Assembly: GCA_003427395.1 (NCBI GenBank) | Contig: BFEA01000232.1 | Location: forward strand, 1,051,496 to 1,075,206 | DNA length: 23,711 nt | Reading direction: 5' to 3' | Origin: Chara braunii | Lineage: Eukaryota > Streptophyta > Charophyceae > Charales > Characeae | Shown: positions 1-8,714 of the stretch, in pieces | Layout of the letters: every line of letters begins with the position of its first letter | How positions within the stretch are numbered: position 1 is the stretch's first letter | The notes under the pieces: model-generated | What the model saw: the letters and a program-made list of their open reading frames with translations, nothing else | What the model was told of the DNA's origin: nothing | Databases searched by the model: none | Program-made: the position numbers and the translations under genes

Positions 1-664
1 AAGTCTGGCATCGTAACCTATTGGGTTAGCTCCTATCACGATAGTGATAGGAGTAGCTCTTCTATATGAAGAGCTTGCCCAGTCACTTTACCCCCTATGT
101 CGTCGCCTTGCAGGCCCTGCCTGCCTGTGGCCTTGCTGTTGTGCCTGTTTGAGGCTTTGCAGGCCTTGCTTGCTGGCCCTGCCCCACCGATTGACCGCGA
201 GTATCAACCGCGGCAATCTCCAGCCCTTAACAGAGCACGCTGCTAGGTCTCTCGGCCACCATCGTGGTTTTAGCCCCCGAACAGCGGTCCCTAGTAGCCT
301 TGTAGGCTCTGAATCGCGCAGCTTAACAGCCGCGCGTCTTTATTTTACTGGGATAAGCTCAAGTTCAATATCCTCAATGACCGCGCCTCCCTCTTTTTAG
401 CTGACTTAGGTCCTGAATCGCGCGACTGCTAAGCTAGGTCTAACTTTGGCAATCCCATGCCCGCATGCTTTTGCGCCCTCAACAAAAGCAAAGCACTGCC
501 AGTGACTTCGCATTTGTGGCGTCCGAACCAAAACTTGAAAACTTTTAGTCTCTCAGTCATAGGTCGGGTCTAAATGAACTTTTGGCAAACGTTAGATTCA
601 TCAAGTCCTTTAATTCAACGAAAGAGTCGAACAACGTCCGACGTTTAAAATCCTCGGCAAATAC
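1..664 (+). repeat. Repeat X, copy 1 (left edge outside the window)
   Basis: This stretch matches 8071-8712 in the same orientation along its whole length, with substitutions and small indels. The two copies stop resembling each other after a shared GGCAAATAC word. Copy 1 begins at base 1, so the true left end is probably outside. It starts with a folded module (21-82). It lacks the left arm of an 8-bp hairpin that is intact in copy 2 at 8554-8574, keeping only the right arm (about 516-525). I see no protein domain in any frame; the open frame at 44-400 is not shared by copy 2 and looks accidental. It could be an LTR, a non-autonomous element or a segmental duplication. Confidence 0.8.
21..82 (+). 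other. Three-way-junction fold, copy 1
   Basis: Two adjacent hairpins sit inside a closing stem. Hairpin 1 has arms CTCCTATCAC (30-39) and GTGATAGGAG (44-53) with a GATA loop. Hairpin 2 has arms AGCTCTTC (55-62) and GAAGAGCT (68-75) with a TATAT loop. The closing stem is TTGGGT (21-26) with GCCCAG (77-82), using two G-U pairs. The second copy at 8091-8152 has the same design with G-C pairs in those two places. The function is unknown. Confidence 0.6.
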
Positions 665-1073
665 CCCATTGAGCGACGTCCCTGTCGTTCACCATCAAAA
701 CTAGAACTCTCATAAAATGTCTCTGAGACCAAAATTTACAATACTCAACAACTCAAACATTCATTCGGAATCAAACTGGAGTTTTCCATCAATGAAACAA
801 AATTCCACTCAACAGTTTTTGTCACTTTGAAAACGCTTCGACTAAATCCGAAACGGAATTCATTCAGTCGATACCTACGCTGTACATGAGTAAGACTCAA
901 GTGAGTTAGGAATACCCCCTGACAGGTTTTCTAAATATATCAACTTCCTGAAGTTGTTCAAACAAAGTTTGAATGACCCAAAAATTATATATCTTACTCA
1001 ATATCACATCTTAACTAAGTAATAATTCATGTCGCAACCTTTTTTTTTCCATATAGGTCCTTGAAGAGCACAC
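665..1073. other. Noncoding, AT-rich; nothing recognised
   Basis: No open frame of note, no repeat and no RNA signature that I can support. It follows the end of homology between the two X copies and may be more of X that is missing from copy 2. Confidence 0.5.
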
Positions 1074-1660
1074 TTGATTAAAACAAGTCTCCCTGTCGCA
1101 AGCAAACTCTTTCAAAAGACAGAGGAGAACATTGATCAGGACAGATTTCACTGTCGCAGACGAACTGGTTTATTTTAGAAGAGAACACTGATCAAGACGG
1201 TTGCCCCGCCGCAGATGAACTCTTCTCTCTCTCTCAGAAGAAAATTTCGATCAAAACAGATTTCCCTGTCGCAGACAAGTTTTCCTCTCTACCTAAAGTT
1301 GAGAACAGAACGCTAATCAAGACAGGTTTCCCTGCCACGGACGAGTTCTCTCTACCTGAAGTTGAGAATAGAACGCGGATCAAGACAGGTTTCCCTGCCG
1401 CAGACGACCGCTTTCAATTAATCTTTGAAAGAAATCTGATCAAGACAGATTGCTCCGTCGCAGATATACTCTTCAAAGATCGGAGGAGAACTCTGATCAA
1501 GACAGGTTTCCCTGCCTCAGACAGACCACTCTTCATTCCATCTTTGAAGAGAAGGTTGATCAAGACAGGTTGCCCCGTCGCAAACCTACTCGTCAAATTT
1601 CATATAATGACCTAAATGAAGGAGAACGTCGTTTAGATAGGTTGCCCTGTTACTGACGAG
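1074..1660 (+). repeat. Ten-unit interspersed hairpin repeat array (about 60-bp period)
   Basis: A word close to GATCAAGACAGGTTTCCCTG, usually followed by a CGCAGACGA-like tail, recurs ten times. Starts are near 1074, 1132, 1189, 1249, 1314, 1377, 1437, 1494, 1557 and 1632, with spacing of 57-75 bp. In the better copies the core folds as GACAGG / CCTGTC with a TTTC loop. Spacers vary in length and sequence, although some share a purine-rich word (GTTGAGAA-like at 1298 and 1361). The units are diverged, so this is an old array. Short open frames through it on both strands are by-products. It resembles a CRISPR layout only superficially. Confidence 0.8.
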
Positions 1661-2616
1661 CTCCCTTATTAATTTAAGCTGCGACATGAAATTACTACAG
1701 TGAAATTTACTATACTTCATATCATGTCAAATGTTTTCGATCTTTCTGTGATATGCGCTGAGGAGTGGTGTAATCCTCTTCAAGAATAACATCTCGACAT
1801 CAAGCCCCGCTTTAGATTCGAGACCCATCACATTCCTTCCGATTTCAGTGCTGCGACCCTATCAATCCCCTGCACATAGAGTAGGACAACCCCACCTCAC
1901 ACGACCGAGGCTGATCAGCCCTTGGCCATAGAGATAAGGTGACTCTGCTCGAAATGAGCTTAGGTGATCATTCCTCCCCTCACGACAAACAATAGTCACC
2001 TACCACTATGTGCAGCGTTTTAACAAAGCCTCAACACCTTCCTCCCTTCCAGTGATAGTGTACTCTCCCTTCCTTAAACAACATAGGATTCGGATGGCAA
2101 CATCCCACTATGGACCAGGAGTATAACTCCGGCGCAAGCCTCACTATCACCTACAGAGCTCACAGTTCATCAAAAAAACATTACGACATGATAGCAAACA
2201 AGACTTCCAAACTATAATGTACATAACTCAAATACATATTTTATAGATAAAAACCACGCATCAAAAATCACATTTATATGGCATGCACATCACCATCCCG
2301 GCCAAGAGTCATGTTGATCTTTAAGAAGAGATCACTTGCATTTGTCCACAATGGCGAAATACAACAACAAAATGTAACAAATTGATTCATCAATCAAAAC
2401 GTGGATCAAGATTCTTATTGAATATACTTCTGTACACATCTCAAACAATATTACATAACTAATGTCGAATATAGTGACTTTCTATAACTTGAAGCACGAT
2501 ATTTATGAAATGGTCTCACCCAAATTTTGTTCATGAGAGGACGAAAATATAAAAAGTCATGATCCCATAAAATTACAAAGTTTGGTGAAAAAAAATTGAG
2601 CCATAAATTAAACGAC
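1661..2616. other. Noncoding between repeat array and decayed gag
   Basis: AT-rich sequence with stops in all frames. It lies downstream, in minus-strand sense, of the zinc knuckle at 2644-2685, where protease and reverse transcriptase would be expected. I find neither, so the element was truncated here or has decayed beyond recognition. Confidence 0.5.
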
Positions 2617-3540
2617 TTATTTTTCGTCGACTTTCAATCCCTTACACCTACTCAAAGTATGTCCGACGCCACCACATCTTTTACACATAATGTTTTTCCA
2701 GTACTCTCTCCCCCTTTTTGCTCGCTGCTCTTGTCAATCTCGAGACACTAACTTGCAACACTACTCCTTCTGAACAGTTGGCGTTGAGAGGTCATTTAAA
2801 CATATTTTCCTATTCTGTTTACTTATAACATATCGATCCACCATTGGTTGTTCACTTTATTGCTCTTCCTGCCGACGCTCAAGGCATAAGCCCTTCTGAA
2901 TGTCTTCCATCATTCCTCTCACTTCTAAAAGCATTGAAATGAGGGTTGAATCCCTCTTTCTTTTATTATCTCGGCATTCCCCCTCAGACTGTAGCAAGCG
3001 AAGTTGCAGACGAAGGACCCGATCAAAGTTTCCGTTATTGAAATTTGAACGGATCCTCGCCCAATCCGACTTGTCGAGCTCCTGCTGCTCTGCCTTAGGA
3101 AAAATTGCGAGGAAAGTAAGACATTTCTGTTTATCCGTTAAACCCTATATCCGACGAGCGGTCCTTTCATAGTCAAGAAAAAAACTTTTATTCTACTATG
3201 TACGCATCCCGCTTGACATTTTTCAAATCCCCGAGCCAAAACTTCTTTAACATGGCATCTCGAAACTCTGACCATATTGATGCTCGGCTATTTTTCGGAC
3301 TACATCCACAAGATCTTTTTCAACATATCTCATAACTCGTTGCAACATTTTACGATCATCTCATTTATTGACGGATACAAGTTGCTCAAATTTCTCCAAG
3401 AAAGTGGAAACAAAGTTGCCATCAAAAAGAGGGATTTTTATTTTTGGCAAACTTTCTCTCTCTGTATCTCTCTGCTCTAGGAGATGAACTATCCCTTGGA
3501 GATTTGATATATCTCTATCTTGATGGTCACCTTCGCGTCC
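2617..3540 (-). pseudogene. Decayed retrotransposon Gag with CCHC zinc knuckle
   Basis: Reading the minus strand across frames gives a recognisable Gag. A segment near 3415-3365 reads IPLFDGN..STFLEKFEQL, a typical Gag N-terminal pattern. A segment near 3273-3191 has the WSEFRDAMLKKF pattern common in Ty3/copia Gag. A charged stretch follows (about 3130-2880). The end is a zinc knuckle CKRC-GGVG-H-TLSR-C, spacing CX2CX4HX4C, at 2685-2644, with a stop at 2617-2619. In-frame stops (for example at 3361-3363 and 3189-3191) and several frameshifts show it is dead. Gag would package element RNA into virus-like particles. No matching pol lies next to it. The family is uncertain; the zinc knuckle is the firmest part. 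Confidence 0.6.
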
Positions 3541-3609
3541 ACTTGCTGATTACATTTCTCCTGACCATAACAGAAAACTAGGTGGAACGTCAGACTAACT
3601 CTATGCAAT

Positions 3610-3880
3610 CTAATTCGATTTCTTAATCCTACTCCACATTCGATCAAATATTATATCCCTCATACTCCTCTTAACCCCTTCAAAATAATTCAATAAAATA
3701 CCCGAGTGTTGTTCCACCAGGGTCAACGGTAGGTATCCTGCCTTTTTCATAAAAGGCGAGAGCCCTCCCCACCATGTCACATAGGAGTTTGAAGCAAAAA
3801 CAAAGCAAAGAGACAACTTGGGGATAACGTATAATAACCTGCGAATCGCCGAGGCGGTCGTGGTTGCGTCGCTCCTTCAT
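3610..3880 (-). pseudogene. Possible upstream remnant of the same Gag-type element
   Basis: Two overlapping minus-strand frames read fairly protein-like (for example a GRALAFYEKGRIPTVDPGG stretch near 3765-3710), directly upstream of the decayed Gag. I recognise no family. They may be the Gag N-terminus in two frames after an indel, or chance. Low confidence. Confidence 0.2.
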
Positions 3881-3899
3881 CGCTCCAGCGGGGTGCGCC

Positions 3900-4110
3900 A
3901 GTTGTACATCCTGCGGTCCTCTACAACAGGATAGGTTCCCGCGGGCATAAGCTTTCTTTCCCTAAGGGGTTGTCACCACCCTTAGGGGCGTATCCCTATC
4001 GAGCTACTGCGAATATGCAATCGCAAAGGTAGATCAACCGAGGGCGTTTGCTCGTTCGTTGTAGTATAGATACGCTTGGTTACGCTAAGCGGACCCGAGC
4101 GACGTCCGTT
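3900..4110. other. Hairpin-rich GC island
   Basis: Several inverted repeats follow one another: CCCTAAGGG (3960-3968) with CCCTTAGGG (3979-3987); GTTGTA (3901-3906) with TACAAC (3922-3927), competing with ATCCTG (3908-3913) and CAGGAT (3927-3932); the palindrome CCCGCGGG (about 3938-3945); TGCGA (4008-4012) with TCGCA (4021-4025); CGCTT (4073-4077) with AAGCG (4087-4091); CGGAC (4090-4094) with GTCCG (4104-4108). The island is more GC-rich than its flanks. It could be part of an LTR or leader of the neighbouring Gag remnant. It does not match rRNA or tRNA as far as I can tell. Confidence 0.45.
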
Positions 4111-6131
4111 CCTTAGGGCGCTGATCTCCTAAGTACGAAGTGGACGTCAATCGACTACGACGGTCTCAACCAAGCGGGAAACCCAATACTCAATTCTAGT
4201 CCCTCCGACACATAATCCAAAAAAAATTATATGAACCATACGTAATTACATCAAAAGGATTCAACCGTAGTCGATAGAACGCATATCCAATCTGCAATGA
4301 TAACCAAAAAAATTCAAATCATCATCTCATACATCCAATAACACAAGATAAAAAAAAAAACAATCCGACCGCCTCAAGTCGAACACCTCAAAACAATCAA
4401 ACAACCGCCAACAAGGAGTTGGTTATCGAAAATAACCTTATGCATCCGACAAGATAATCGACTGTCTTAGTTTTGACTTGATGAGACGCGTTGCCAAAGT
4501 TATTCATTCCACCTACTGGCGACCTAAGATTAGACACGCTCAAACCTATCTCCAAACATTCTCAATGTTCTTGGATGATAGGCTGTTTTGCAGATGATTC
4601 TTGATCAGGTACATTGCTTGAAGCGTTGCATGCCTCTCCTTCTAGGAAGAGTTCTGGGGTACTCCTCCTCCTCGCCCGAGCACAAGACTCGGATCACAGA
4701 AGTTGGGCCGTCTCCACCGAATCGTCATAGTACCCCCCCGTAGAACGGTTCACTCTGGGTCGTAACAGGGTCGGCTCCTGAAACAACGAACCCCCGCCCT
4801 AGATGCTCCCTAGAGAAAGAGAATGTGTCCACTGCAAGTAACTTTCAGTCATTCTCATTTCGCTTGAGTTCAGGGTAACTTGGACGAAAAGAAACAGAAG
4901 AGATAAAGAATGAGAATCATTTGGACAGGTATAGGTGGATAAGGTCATTCAAGATAGAAAGGGTTTATCCTCGGGAAAAGGATAAGTTATTTTGACCTTA
5001 TCTGGTTTATTTCAATCGCATTCATTTACGACACGCACTGAATTAATCTGTTCCCAAACAACAAGTCGTTTTTACAGCAGGCAGGCGAAAGGTAGAAAGA
5101 GGACAATCCTTTTCGTCATCTCAAATAGGCATAATCCATCTCCTTTGCAACCATCTCTCTACCTACCTGCACAACATGCAAAAAAAACAAATTAAAAAAA
5201 ACAACACAACCTCGTACTCACGTCAGACATTTCCATTCACATACATGCCTCGCACAACTTTCCTTTACCTTTTCAACGAACATTCAATGAACAGGGTGAA
5301 GCAAAGTGTGGGTTCACACAGGTGTGGAAGGAAATATGAGTCAATCAACTGACTGACCTTGAGTGAAGTTTGATCCGGCTCTCTCAAAAAAGTCGAGTAA
5401 TACTCCAATCAAAAGAAAATTACCAGAAAAAATAATATGCAGCACACAACTCCACAAGTTGTTGTCTTTCTCATGAATCACGCTTCGCGTCCTTTCTCAA
5501 TTGTTCAAAAGAACAGAGGTTAAACCACAACAAACTCAAGCGAGATAGCCCTCCAGGAGGGTGTTCCCATACTCGAGTTTTCACGTGGTTCCAGTATCCC
5601 AAATTGTCTCACCGCTATACCAACTGCACTTCACCCACCAAGATACTTCCCTAACCAACCGCAAGTCCACGCAGCCTTAAATCACCATGTCCGCTCGCAA
5701 TACCCTGTCCGACATGCTTGTCCCAATCTCAAGATCAATCCCACTTGGTCCCAAAATGGTCCCAGGCGATCCCACGTTATCGCCAAAGCACGGCTTGGCC
5801 CCGACGTAGTCCCATACCATCGCCCGCAATACCAGATGCTTCAGAACTAAAAACTGCTCGCATTGCGTGCCGCAAAATAAATAAAAATAAAGGTGGCCCT
5901 GGTTGAAAACCGCATGTGCCGCGTGCCCAATCATCATTGCCGTGTGCACTCACTCTGCACTTTCTTCATGCCGCCTGCCCACTCACCACTACCGCACATA
6001 CCCAATCATGCACCTGTGTCCATACTACCGCCGGATCATGAGAGAATAGTCCACCATCACCGCACACATAAAAAAATAAAAGCGGAATTGTCGCTCGCCG
6101 CGCCGCCGAAACCAATATCACGCCGTCGTGC
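4111..6131. other. Noncoding; nothing recognised
   Basis: Two kilobases without a supportable gene. Short frames (4992-5195 +, 5677-5949 -, 5893-6147 +) show no domain and overlap each other. A GGTCCC-type word recurs near 5746-5815. The stretch ends at the telomeric repeat tract. Confidence 0.45.
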
Positions 6132-6205
6132 AAACCCTAAACCCTAAACCCTAAGCCCTAAACCCTAAACCCTAAACCCTAAGCCCTAAACCCTAAACCC
6201 TAAAC
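6132..6205 (+). repeat. Interstitial telomeric repeat, (AAACCCT) x 10.5
   Basis: Ten 7-bp units plus AAAC, the C-rich strand of the plant-type telomere repeat TTTAGGG. Units 4 (6153-6159) and 8 (6181-6187) carry the same AAGCCCT variant, giving a 28-bp higher-order period (three standard units plus one variant). The tract lies within noncoding sequence, so it is internal in this assembly. Confidence 0.95.
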
Positions 6206-6232
6206 TGAAAAAAATCCGTTGTGTCGTGCCTC

Positions 6233-6391
6233 CGGACGGACAGCACCTCCCCTTAGGGAGACCTTGATGCCGCCACACCGTCAGTCCGGCAGCACCTTCC
6301 TAAACGCATGTAAAAAAAAAAAACTCAACGGCGCGAGGCAAATCCGACAACATCTTCCCTTAGGAAGGTTCTGATGCCGCGTCAAGTCCAG
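6233..6391 (+). repeat. Two imperfect copies of a hairpin-containing unit
   Basis: Two related segments, about 6233-6292 and 6342-6391, share TCCGAC-like, CAGCACCT-like and TGATGCCG words. Each carries a hairpin with a CTTA loop: CTCCC / GGGAG at 6247-6260 and CTTCC / GGAAG at 6354-6367. The third stem pair changes from C-G to T-A, so pairing is kept. A poly-A run (about 6312-6323) separates them. Confidence 0.55.
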
Positions 6392-6613
6392 CAGCACAAC
6401 CCCACTGAAACGAGTGTCGCTTGCCACACCGTCCGGGACCTGACACAGCCTTACTGCCACCGCACCAGCACGAGGTTGGGGCAGAGAGCCTCCAGCCCTT
6501 GGATATGGCTGCGTTCCCCGCACTCCTCTAAAGCTCTTGCAGACCTCGAACTTTCTCCTCTCCGGCAGCACCGCCCCACAACAGCAGCCAGCCAGCATTC
6601 ACACAAGTGAATG

Positions 6614-6649
6614 GCCCAACAACATTGCCACAAGTGTGAGGCTGTTGGG
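6614..6649. repeat. Inverted repeat CCCAACA / TGTTGGG
   Basis: Arms at 6614-6620 and 6643-6649, directly upstream of the 66-bp tandem duplication. Perfect 7-bp stem with a 22-nt loop. No function is assigned. Confidence 0.4.
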
Positions 6650-6650
6650 T

Positions 6651-6782
6651 GGAGTGCTGGCTTTTATAGTTGCTGGAGGGTGGTGGCCAGCACTCTCCCC
6701 ATAAGCAAAAATCGTAGGAGTGCTAGCTTTTATAGTTGCTGGAGGGTGGTGGCCAGCACTCTCCCCACAGGCAAAAATCGTA
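6651..6782 (+). repeat. 66-bp tandem duplication
   Basis: Units 6651-6716 and 6717-6782 differ at only a few bases. Each unit contains a 10-bp inverted repeat, GAGTGCTGGC with GCCAGCACTC, around a central GC-rich loop; in unit 2 one base of the left arm is changed. The minus-strand open frame across this block (6599-6976) is periodic only because of the duplication. Confidence 0.9.
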
Positions 6783-7193
6783 GCTCCAGTTGAGCCCTCG
6801 ATCTGAGGCAAGATCAAGAGCTCAGTGTGGCCGCACCTCAGCCACACACTTAGGGAAGCAGTTACTTTCAGCTGCCTCCTTTTATTTTCCCATCTCCCCC
6901 GTACCCAACACTTTTCCCAGTGCAGGTACGTTGAAAATGTGGCTGTACTCAACCACTTTTCTACTTGACCTTCCAACTACAAGCCTGTCCTGAGTGGTTA
7001 CACTCAGACCAGTAGGGTTGTATCTGGGGCATGACAGTGGCCACATTCACGGCTGCCGCCCCTCCCCCTTTCAATTTCACAGAGTCGAACTAGAGTCAAG
7101 CTCAAAGGGGTCTTCTTCCCCCTGCCCGCACGTGTATCTGGGTTGAATAGGCGCCTGATACAGGCGTGGCGCTCATGGGCCTCCTCTTTCTCT

Positions 7194-7196
<3 letters not shown>
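6783..7196. other. Noncoding; nothing recognised
   Basis: No domain-bearing frame and no repeat longer than short inverted words. It runs up to the TG microsatellite. Confidence 0.45.

Positions 7197-7254
<58 letters not shown>
7197..7254 (+). repeat. (TG)29 microsatellite
   Basis: An uninterrupted run of 29 TG dinucleotides preceded by a short CT run. Such tracts are length-polymorphic and can adopt Z-DNA; the CVCV open frame through it is an artefact. Confidence 0.98.
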
Positions 7255-7258
<4 letters not shown>

Positions 7259-7391
7259 TCCCGACAGTCGCGGATGTTGCCAGCTATGAGTGAGTTGCCG
7301 GGACAGCCCTCAAGAGAGAGAGGTTACCAGACCCCAAACGTGTGCAGAGAGTCTCACGTAACTCAAGTACAAGGTTTCACAGCCACGCTCG

Positions 7392-8019
7392 GAACGTAGC
7401 CACGTTCAGCGGCAGATTCATTCGATTTTGCCCATCCACAACAGCAACAGCAGGCCGTTCGTCAAACACGAACGGGCACTCTACTAATTTTACTAATAAA
7501 AAGAAATCAACGAAATCTAAAGAAAAAAAAAAAATTGAAAGCAAATCTAAAAAAGAATCTATAAAAAAAAAAAGAAGAAAACAAAAAGAAGAAAACAAAA
7601 CTAAAAAAGAATCTAAAAAAAAAAAAAGAAGAAAACAAAAAGAAGAAAACAAAAACTTACCTATGATGCTGCCCCGTGAAACGGGCAGCACGTTGTCTTT
7701 TCAGGGCCGGTGCCCTGCTAGTTCAGCTTGCGCCATGTGGCGCTTCATTGTAGTTTTTTTTTTTTTTCCTAGCTATTTTCCCGTTGGCTTATGCCAACGG
7801 TAGCATCCGTTCGTGGATCACCCACGAACTGTTGAAATACAGGCCCGAGTTCGAGTCCGGACGGGCTCAAAATATTTTGGACCATTTCTCGATTTATGCG
7901 TCTCATCCTTGCGCAGAGGCCATGTTCACTCGTGCGGCTGATCTCGGCCGCGCGATCTTCAAGATCGGGGGGTCGAAATCAACCGCGCTCGTTCAGAGAG
8001 GGCAGCTCCAAAAGGAGCC
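7392..8019. other. Train of short perfect hairpins upstream of repeat X copy 2
   Basis: Consecutive stem-loops: GAACGT/ACGTTC (7392-7407); CCGTTCGT/ACGAACGG, loop CAAAC (7455-7475); TGCTGCCC/GGGCAGCA (7667-7690); CAGGGC/GCCCTG, loop CGGT (7702-7717); GCGCC/GGCGC (7730-7743); CCGTTGGC/GCCAACGG, loop TTAT (7781-7800); GTTCGTGG/CCACGAAC, loop ATCAC (7809-7829); GCCCG/CGGGC (7843-7866, weaker); CGATCTT/AAGATCG (7953-7967); GCTCC/GGAGC, loop AAAA (8005-8018). Four 8-bp perfect stems in under 400 bp is far above chance. The run leads into the three-way junction of X copy 2. No coding frame follows this pattern. It may be an RNA made to fold, or a preferred landing zone for palindromic insertions. 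Confidence 0.65.
7547..7654 (+). repeat. 54-bp A-rich tandem repeat, two units
   Basis: Units 7547-7600 and 7601-7654, nearly identical, built of AAGAAGAAAAC words and A runs. It lies inside a longer purine-only stretch from about 7495. Lysine-rich frames through it are by-products. Confidence 0.9.
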
Positions 8020-8070
8020 AGCTCAGTAGATTGCGTGCGGTCGGGCTTGATCCCGGTATCTGCTGGGCGA

Positions 8071-8712
8071 AAGTCTGGCATCGTAACCTACTGGGCTAGC
8101 TCCTATCACGATAGTGATAGGAGCAACTCTTCTATATGAAGAGCTTGCCCAGTCACTTTACCGCCCATGTCGTCGCCTTGCAGGCCCTCCCTGTCTGTGG
8201 GCCTGCGGCCTCACCTCCTTAAGGCTTTGCAGGCCTGCCCCATCGGTTGACCGGGAGTATCAACCGCGACAGTCTCTAGCCCTTAACAAAGCAGGCTGCT
8301 AGGTCTCTCGGCCACCGTCGTGGTTTTAACCCCTGTACGACAATCCCTAGTAGCCTCATAGGCTCTGAATTGTGCAGCTTAGCAGCAGCGCGTCTTTGTT
8401 TTAGTGGGATAAGCTCGGGTTCAATATCTCTTCTTAGCCTACTTAGGCCCTGAATCGCGCGGCTGCTAAGCTAGGTCTAACTTTGGCATTCCTATGTCCG
8501 CACGCTTCTGCGGCCTCAACAAAGGCAAAGCACTGCTAGTTACGTCGCATTTCTCGGACGCCACAAGCGTCCGAACGAAAGCTTGAAAACTTTTAGTCTC
8601 TCAGTCATAGGTCAGGTCTGAATGAACTTTTGGCAAACGTTAGACTCATCAAGTCCTTTAATTCAACGAAAGAGTCGGACAACATACGACGTTTAAAATC
8701 CTCGGCAAATAC
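8071..8712 (+). repeat. Repeat X, copy 2
   Basis: Direct repeat of 1-664. It begins with the same three-way junction (8091-8152). It keeps a full hairpin TCGGACGC/GCGTCCGA with loop CACAA (8554-8574) that is half-deleted in copy 1. It ends at GGCAAATAC (8704-8712), then passes within a few bases into Gag coding sequence of element B. That abrupt join suggests truncation or insertion. Homology left of 8071 cannot be judged because copy 1 starts at the window edge. Confidence 0.85.
8091..8152 (+). other. Three-way-junction fold, copy 2
   Basis: Closing stem CTGGGC (8091-8096) with GCCCAG (8147-8152), all Watson-Crick. Hairpin 1 has arms at 8100-8109 and 8114-8123, identical to copy 1. Hairpin 2 is CTCTTC (8127-8132) with GAAGAG (8138-8143), loop TATAT. 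The difference from copy 1 in the closing stem keeps pairing possible. Confidence 0.6.
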
Positions 8713-8714
8713 TC

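Noticed and set aside
44-400. 118-residue protein in repeat X
   Set aside because: The frame is not kept in copy 2 and follows the RNA-like hairpins; no domain.
1074-1660. True CRISPR array
   Set aside because: Repeats are too diverged, spacers are partly related, there are no cas genes, and the context is eukaryotic.
3830-4200. rRNA fragment
   Set aside because: Hairpin-rich and GC-rich, but no conserved rRNA blocks were recognised on either strand.
6599-6976. 125-residue minus-strand protein with internal repeats
   Set aside because: Its internal repeat is the 66-bp DNA tandem duplication; no motif.
7166-7399. Protein-coding frame with a Cys-Val repeat
   Set aside because: It is only the translation of the (TG)29 microsatellite.
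7342-7803. Lysine-rich protein of 153 residues
   Set aside because: It translates the A-rich tandem repeat and continues into hairpins; no domain.
7843-7868. tRNA T-arm (GAGTTCGAGTCC)
   Set aside because: The 5-bp T stem does not form around the loop and no acceptor or D arm fits upstream.
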